A DNA stretch of 43,665 bases, from the NCBI GenBank assembly GCA_035529855.1, contig DATKVX010000074.1:1-43665 (forward strand), written 5' to 3'. Positions within the stretch are counted from its first letter, which is position 1; each line of letters begins with the position of its first letter. Below are positions 41,557 to 43,665 of the stretch, piece by piece. A program made the position numbers and the translations under genes. This stretch comes from a bacterium (GTDB taxonomy: Bacteria > RBG-13-66-14 > B26-G2 > WVWN01). A model generated the notes under the pieces. It saw only the letters and a list, made by a program, of their open reading frames with translations. It was not told the origin of the DNA and did not search any database.

Positions 41557-42399
41557 ATGCTGAAAAAGTCTTTGACGCGCGATTTGGGCCGCGGGGCGCG
41601 GGGCGCGTTCGCGCTCTTGGCGGCGGCCGTGGCCGCGGCGGCGCCGGCCGCGTACCCCCAGGAGGACTTCGTCCCCGAGGGCGAGACCTGGGTTATAGAG
41701 GACCCCACGGCCTGGACCCGGCTGCGGGGCGAATACGACGCCAGCATCGGCGTGGAGCCGTTCGTGGTGCGCGGCGAAATAGGCATTCTGGACTATTTGA
41801 CCGTCGGCATGTCGTACGGCGGCGTCGACGTCCTGGGCAACGCCACGCCCACGATGAACCCCCGCCCCGGGTTCCAGGTAAAATTCCGCATCACCAACGG
41901 CGGTCCTATAATGCCCGCGTTGGCCCTCGGCTACGACGACCAGGGCCACGGCAAGTACTACGACTTCGACCCCTACATCGAACTCACCGAGGGCAACCAG
42001 GTCAACTACGACCGCTACCAGTTCAAGGCCAAGGGTTTCTACCTCGCGCTCTCGCAGGAGGTCGAACTCCTGGGCGCCCTGGGCATGCACGCCGGCGTGT
42101 CCTACAACGTCGTCGAGGACGTGGACGACAACGGCCCGGACGTCTACGCCGCGGTGGAGAAGACCGTGGGCCCGCACTTGATGTTGCTAACCTCGTACGA
42201 TATGGGCTTGAACGATAACGCGCCGGAGTCGCTCGGCATGGGCCGCGGGTACCTGGACGCCGGCGTCCGGTGGCGCGTAACCGAAAACTTCAACCTCGAG
42301 TTCTGGGCCACCAACCTCCTCGAGAATCAGATCGCGAAGCTCGGCAACGAGGGCCGCTACTCGCGCGTGCTCTATTTAACGTATATCGGCTCGTTCTGA
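41557..42399 (+). CDS. Outer-membrane beta-barrel protein
   Basis: A 280-residue protein with a Sec signal peptide (basic start MLKKSLTRDLGRGARGAF, hydrophobic LLAAAVAAAAPAAYPQ, cleavage near residue 34). The mature protein is a series of amphipathic strands with aromatic edges (FVVRGEIGILDYLTVGMSYGG, FYLALSQEVELLGALGMHAGVSY, YLDAGVRWRVTENFNLEFWATN) ending YSRVLYLTYIGSF with the terminal Phe needed for BAM-dependent insertion. About 12-14 strands fit the length. No pore ligand can be inferred. It is 60 bases after the CorC-like gene and 17 before accA. Confidence 0.8.
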   Translation: MLKKSLTRDLGRGARGAFALLAAAVAAAAPAAYPQEDFVPEGETWVIEDPTAWTRLRGEYDASIGVEPFVVRGEIGILDYLTVGMSYGGVDVLGNATPTMNPRPGFQVKFRITNGGPIMPALALGYDDQGHGKYYDFDPYIELTEGNQVNYDRYQFKAKGFYLALSQEVELLGALGMHAGVSYNVVEDVDDNGPDVYAAVEKTVGPHLMLLTSYDMGLNDNAPESLGMGRGYLDAGVRWRVTENFNLEFWATNLLENQIAKLGNEGRYSRVLYLTYIGSF

Positions 42400-42416
42400 A
42401 GCGTTGCGGGATAACG

Positions 42417-43406
42417 ATGGCGGTAGAGGCGAAGAAGGTAGTCCTGGAGTTCGAGAAGCCGCTCGCGGCGCTGGAGGAACAACTCGAGGCGCTGCGGCCT
42501 AAGGCCGAGGCGGGCGACGCCGACGCCGCGGCCGAGGTGGCCGCCCGCGAACGGGAGCTCGAGGGGCGCCGCGCCGAGGTCTACGCCGGCCTGACGGCGT
42601 GGGACCGCGTCCTGCTCGCGCGCCACCCGGACCGCCCCTACACCATGGACTACGTCCGCCGGCTCATCGAGCGGCCGTTGGAGTTCCACGGCGACCGCCT
42701 CTTCCGCGACGACCAGGCCATCTTGTGCGGCGTGGGATGGTTCCGCGGCCGCAAGGTCGTTTGGATGGGCCACGAGAAAGGCCGCAAGACCGCCGACAAG
42801 ATCCGCCACAATTTCGGCTCGCCCCACCCGGAGGGCTATCGCAAGGCGCTGCGCGTGATGAGGTTGGCCGAGAAATTCGGCCTCCCCGTATTGTCTTTCC
42901 TGGATACCGCCGGCGCGTACCCCGGCATCGGCGCCGAGGAACGCGGCCAGGCGGAGGCCATCGCGCGTAATGTCCTCGAGATGTTCAACCTCCACGTTCC
43001 GTTCGTCGTGGCGGTCATCGGCGAGGGCGGCTCCGGGGGCGCCTTCGGCATCGGCGTCGGCAACCGCGTTCTGATGCAGGAGTACGCCTACTATTCGGTC
43101 ATCTCCCCCGAGGGGTGCGCCGCCATCCTGTGGCGGGACCGGGCGTACGCGCCCCAGGCCGCGGCGGCGCTCAAGATAACGGCGCGAGATTTACTGGGCC
43201 TCGGCGTCGTCGACGAAATAGTCGAGGAGCCGGCGTACGGCGCCCACCGCGACCACGACCGGGCCGCGGAGCTTTTGGCCGAGGCGCTCGAGCGCCACCT
43301 GGCCGAATTGGAAAAGATGTCCGGCGACGAACTCCGCGAGGACCGCCGCCGGAAGTTCCTGGCGATGGGGTTCTTCGAGGAAGGGGAAAAAAGTGGGGGC
43401 GACTAG
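42417..43406 (+). CDS. accA: Acetyl-CoA carboxylase carboxyltransferase subunit alpha
   Basis: A 329-residue protein from ATG 42417. The N-terminal helical part (VVLEFEKPLAALEEQLEALR) and AWDRVLLARHPDRPYTMDYV are AccA-specific, followed by FHGDRLFRDDQAILCGVGWF, the acetyl-CoA site GFPHPEGYRKALRVM-like block (here GSPHPEGYRKAL), SFLDTAGAYPGIGAEERGQAEAIA, and GEGGSGGAFGIGVGNRVLM. Length is typical (about 320). It makes malonyl-CoA with AccD, which is not in the window. Its end overlaps the thioesterase gene by 14 bases. Confidence 0.96.
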   Translation: MAVEAKKVVLEFEKPLAALEEQLEALRPKAEAGDADAAAEVAARERELEGRRAEVYAGLTAWDRVLLARHPDRPYTMDYVRRLIERPLEFHGDRLFRDDQAILCGVGWFRGRKVVWMGHEKGRKTADKIRHNFGSPHPEGYRKALRVMRLAEKFGLPVLSFLDTAGAYPGIGAEERGQAEAIARNVLEMFNLHVPFVVAVIGEGGSGGAFGIGVGNRVLMQEYAYYSVISPEGCAAILWRDRAYAPQAAAALKITARDLLGLGVVDEIVEEPAYGAHRDHDRAAELLAEALERHLAELEKMSGDELREDRRRKFLAMGFFEEGEKSGGD

Positions 43407-43665
43407 CGGGAACGCCGGCCGCGCGCGCGTAGTAACCTCCCTCCGCGTCCGCTACGCCGAGACCGACGCCATGGGCGTCGTCTACTACGGCCACTACCTG
43501 GCGTACTTCGAGGACGGCCGCGTGGCCTACCTTCAACATAAGGGCATACCGTATTCGGAGATGGAGGCGGCGGGCGTATATATGCCGGTAGCGGAGGCCC
43601 ATTGCAAGTACCGGGCGCCGGCGCGCTTCGAGGACGAGCTGACGGTCGAGACCTCTATCGGCGCC
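43393..43665 (+). CDS. YbgC-like acyl-CoA thioesterase (3' truncated by window end)
   Basis: The GTG at 43393 follows a GAAGGGG site and the frame stays open for 91 codons to the edge of the window. The hot-dog fold signature is clear: RVRYAETDAMGVVYYGHYLAYFEDGR contains the YbgC/4HBT catalytic aspartate (TDAMG) and the following tyrosine-rich helix; later SEMEAAGVYMPVAEAHCKYRAPARFEDELTVET in pieces continues the fold. It probably hydrolyses acyl-CoA thioesters. It overlaps the end of accA by 14 bases, suggesting coupling. Confidence 0.88.
   Translation, partial: MGATSGNAGRARVVTSLRVRYAETDAMGVVYYGHYLAYFEDGRVAYLQHKGIPYSEMEAAGVYMPVAEAHCKYRAPARFEDELTVETSIGA

Overview
This 43.7 kb window comes from a bacterial chromosome that is roughly two-thirds G+C by eye. 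The host is probably Gram-negative: there is one intact outer-membrane beta-barrel gene (41557-42399), the fossil end of a second (about 887-1000), and an adenosylcobalamin-dependent acyl-CoA mutase system. Gene packing is dense, with many 1-8 base overlaps (ATGA, GTGA, TTGA, TAATG) and frequent GTG/TTG starts. I cannot name the phylum from sequence alone; an uncultured FCB-like or candidate-phylum lineage (e.g. Coatesbacteria-like) is a guess only. I found no tRNA, rRNA, CRISPR array, transposase, phage gene or replication origin.

Region 1 (1-13643, + strand) holds mostly small unlinked metabolic genes: the tail of a probable B12-binding radical SAM protein, four SAM-fold or SAM-using enzymes, a BtrH-like protein, a cupin, a flavin reductase-like protein, a nitroreductase, an exported trypsin-like protease, two SRPBCC proteins, a DUF454 membrane protein, a metallo-beta-lactamase-fold hydrolase, a HAD hydrolase, and a bacterial eRF1-like (Vms1-type) protein. 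Region 2 (13740-15776) contains an AT-richer gene for an exported protein built of about 15 YD-like repeats of 31-34 residues. Next to it is a 360-base non-coding stretch full of palindromic elements that enclose a 15-codon fossil of a 3-hydroxyacyl-CoA dehydrogenase.

Region 3 (15777-30578, - strand) is one long co-directional cluster. In transcription order it reads: cobO, meaB, acyl-CoA dehydrogenase, a PD-(D/E)XK-like gene, an isobutyryl-CoA-mutase-type large subunit, a B12-binding subunit, the carboxyltransferase, a small membrane protein, a methyltransferase, biotin carboxylase, biotin carrier, a methylmalonyl-CoA-mutase-type large subunit, methylmalonyl-CoA epimerase, enoyl-CoA hydratase, thiolase and 3-hydroxybutyryl-CoA dehydrogenase. 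It can carboxylate propionyl-CoA and convert it to succinyl-CoA. It can also interconvert acetyl-CoA and butyryl-CoA, with butyryl/isobutyryl-CoA isomerisation predicted from active-site residues. A near-consensus sigma-70 promoter (30674-30702) sits upstream of cobO.

Region 4 (30896-43665, + strand) is divergent from region 3 and carries housekeeping genes: ftsH, folP, cdaA, cdaR, phoH, pgpH, ybeY, a DgkA-PAP2 fusion, a CorC-like CBS protein, an outer-membrane protein, accA and a truncated thioesterase gene. The c-di-AMP cyclase, its regulator and its predicted phosphodiesterase lie in the same run of genes.

The most unusual signals are: two mutase large subunits with different specificity residues next to a single B12 subunit; two uncharacterised genes overlapping inside the carboxylase operon; the family of palindromes sitting at stop codons and at gene fossils; and strong over-representation of CTCGAG.
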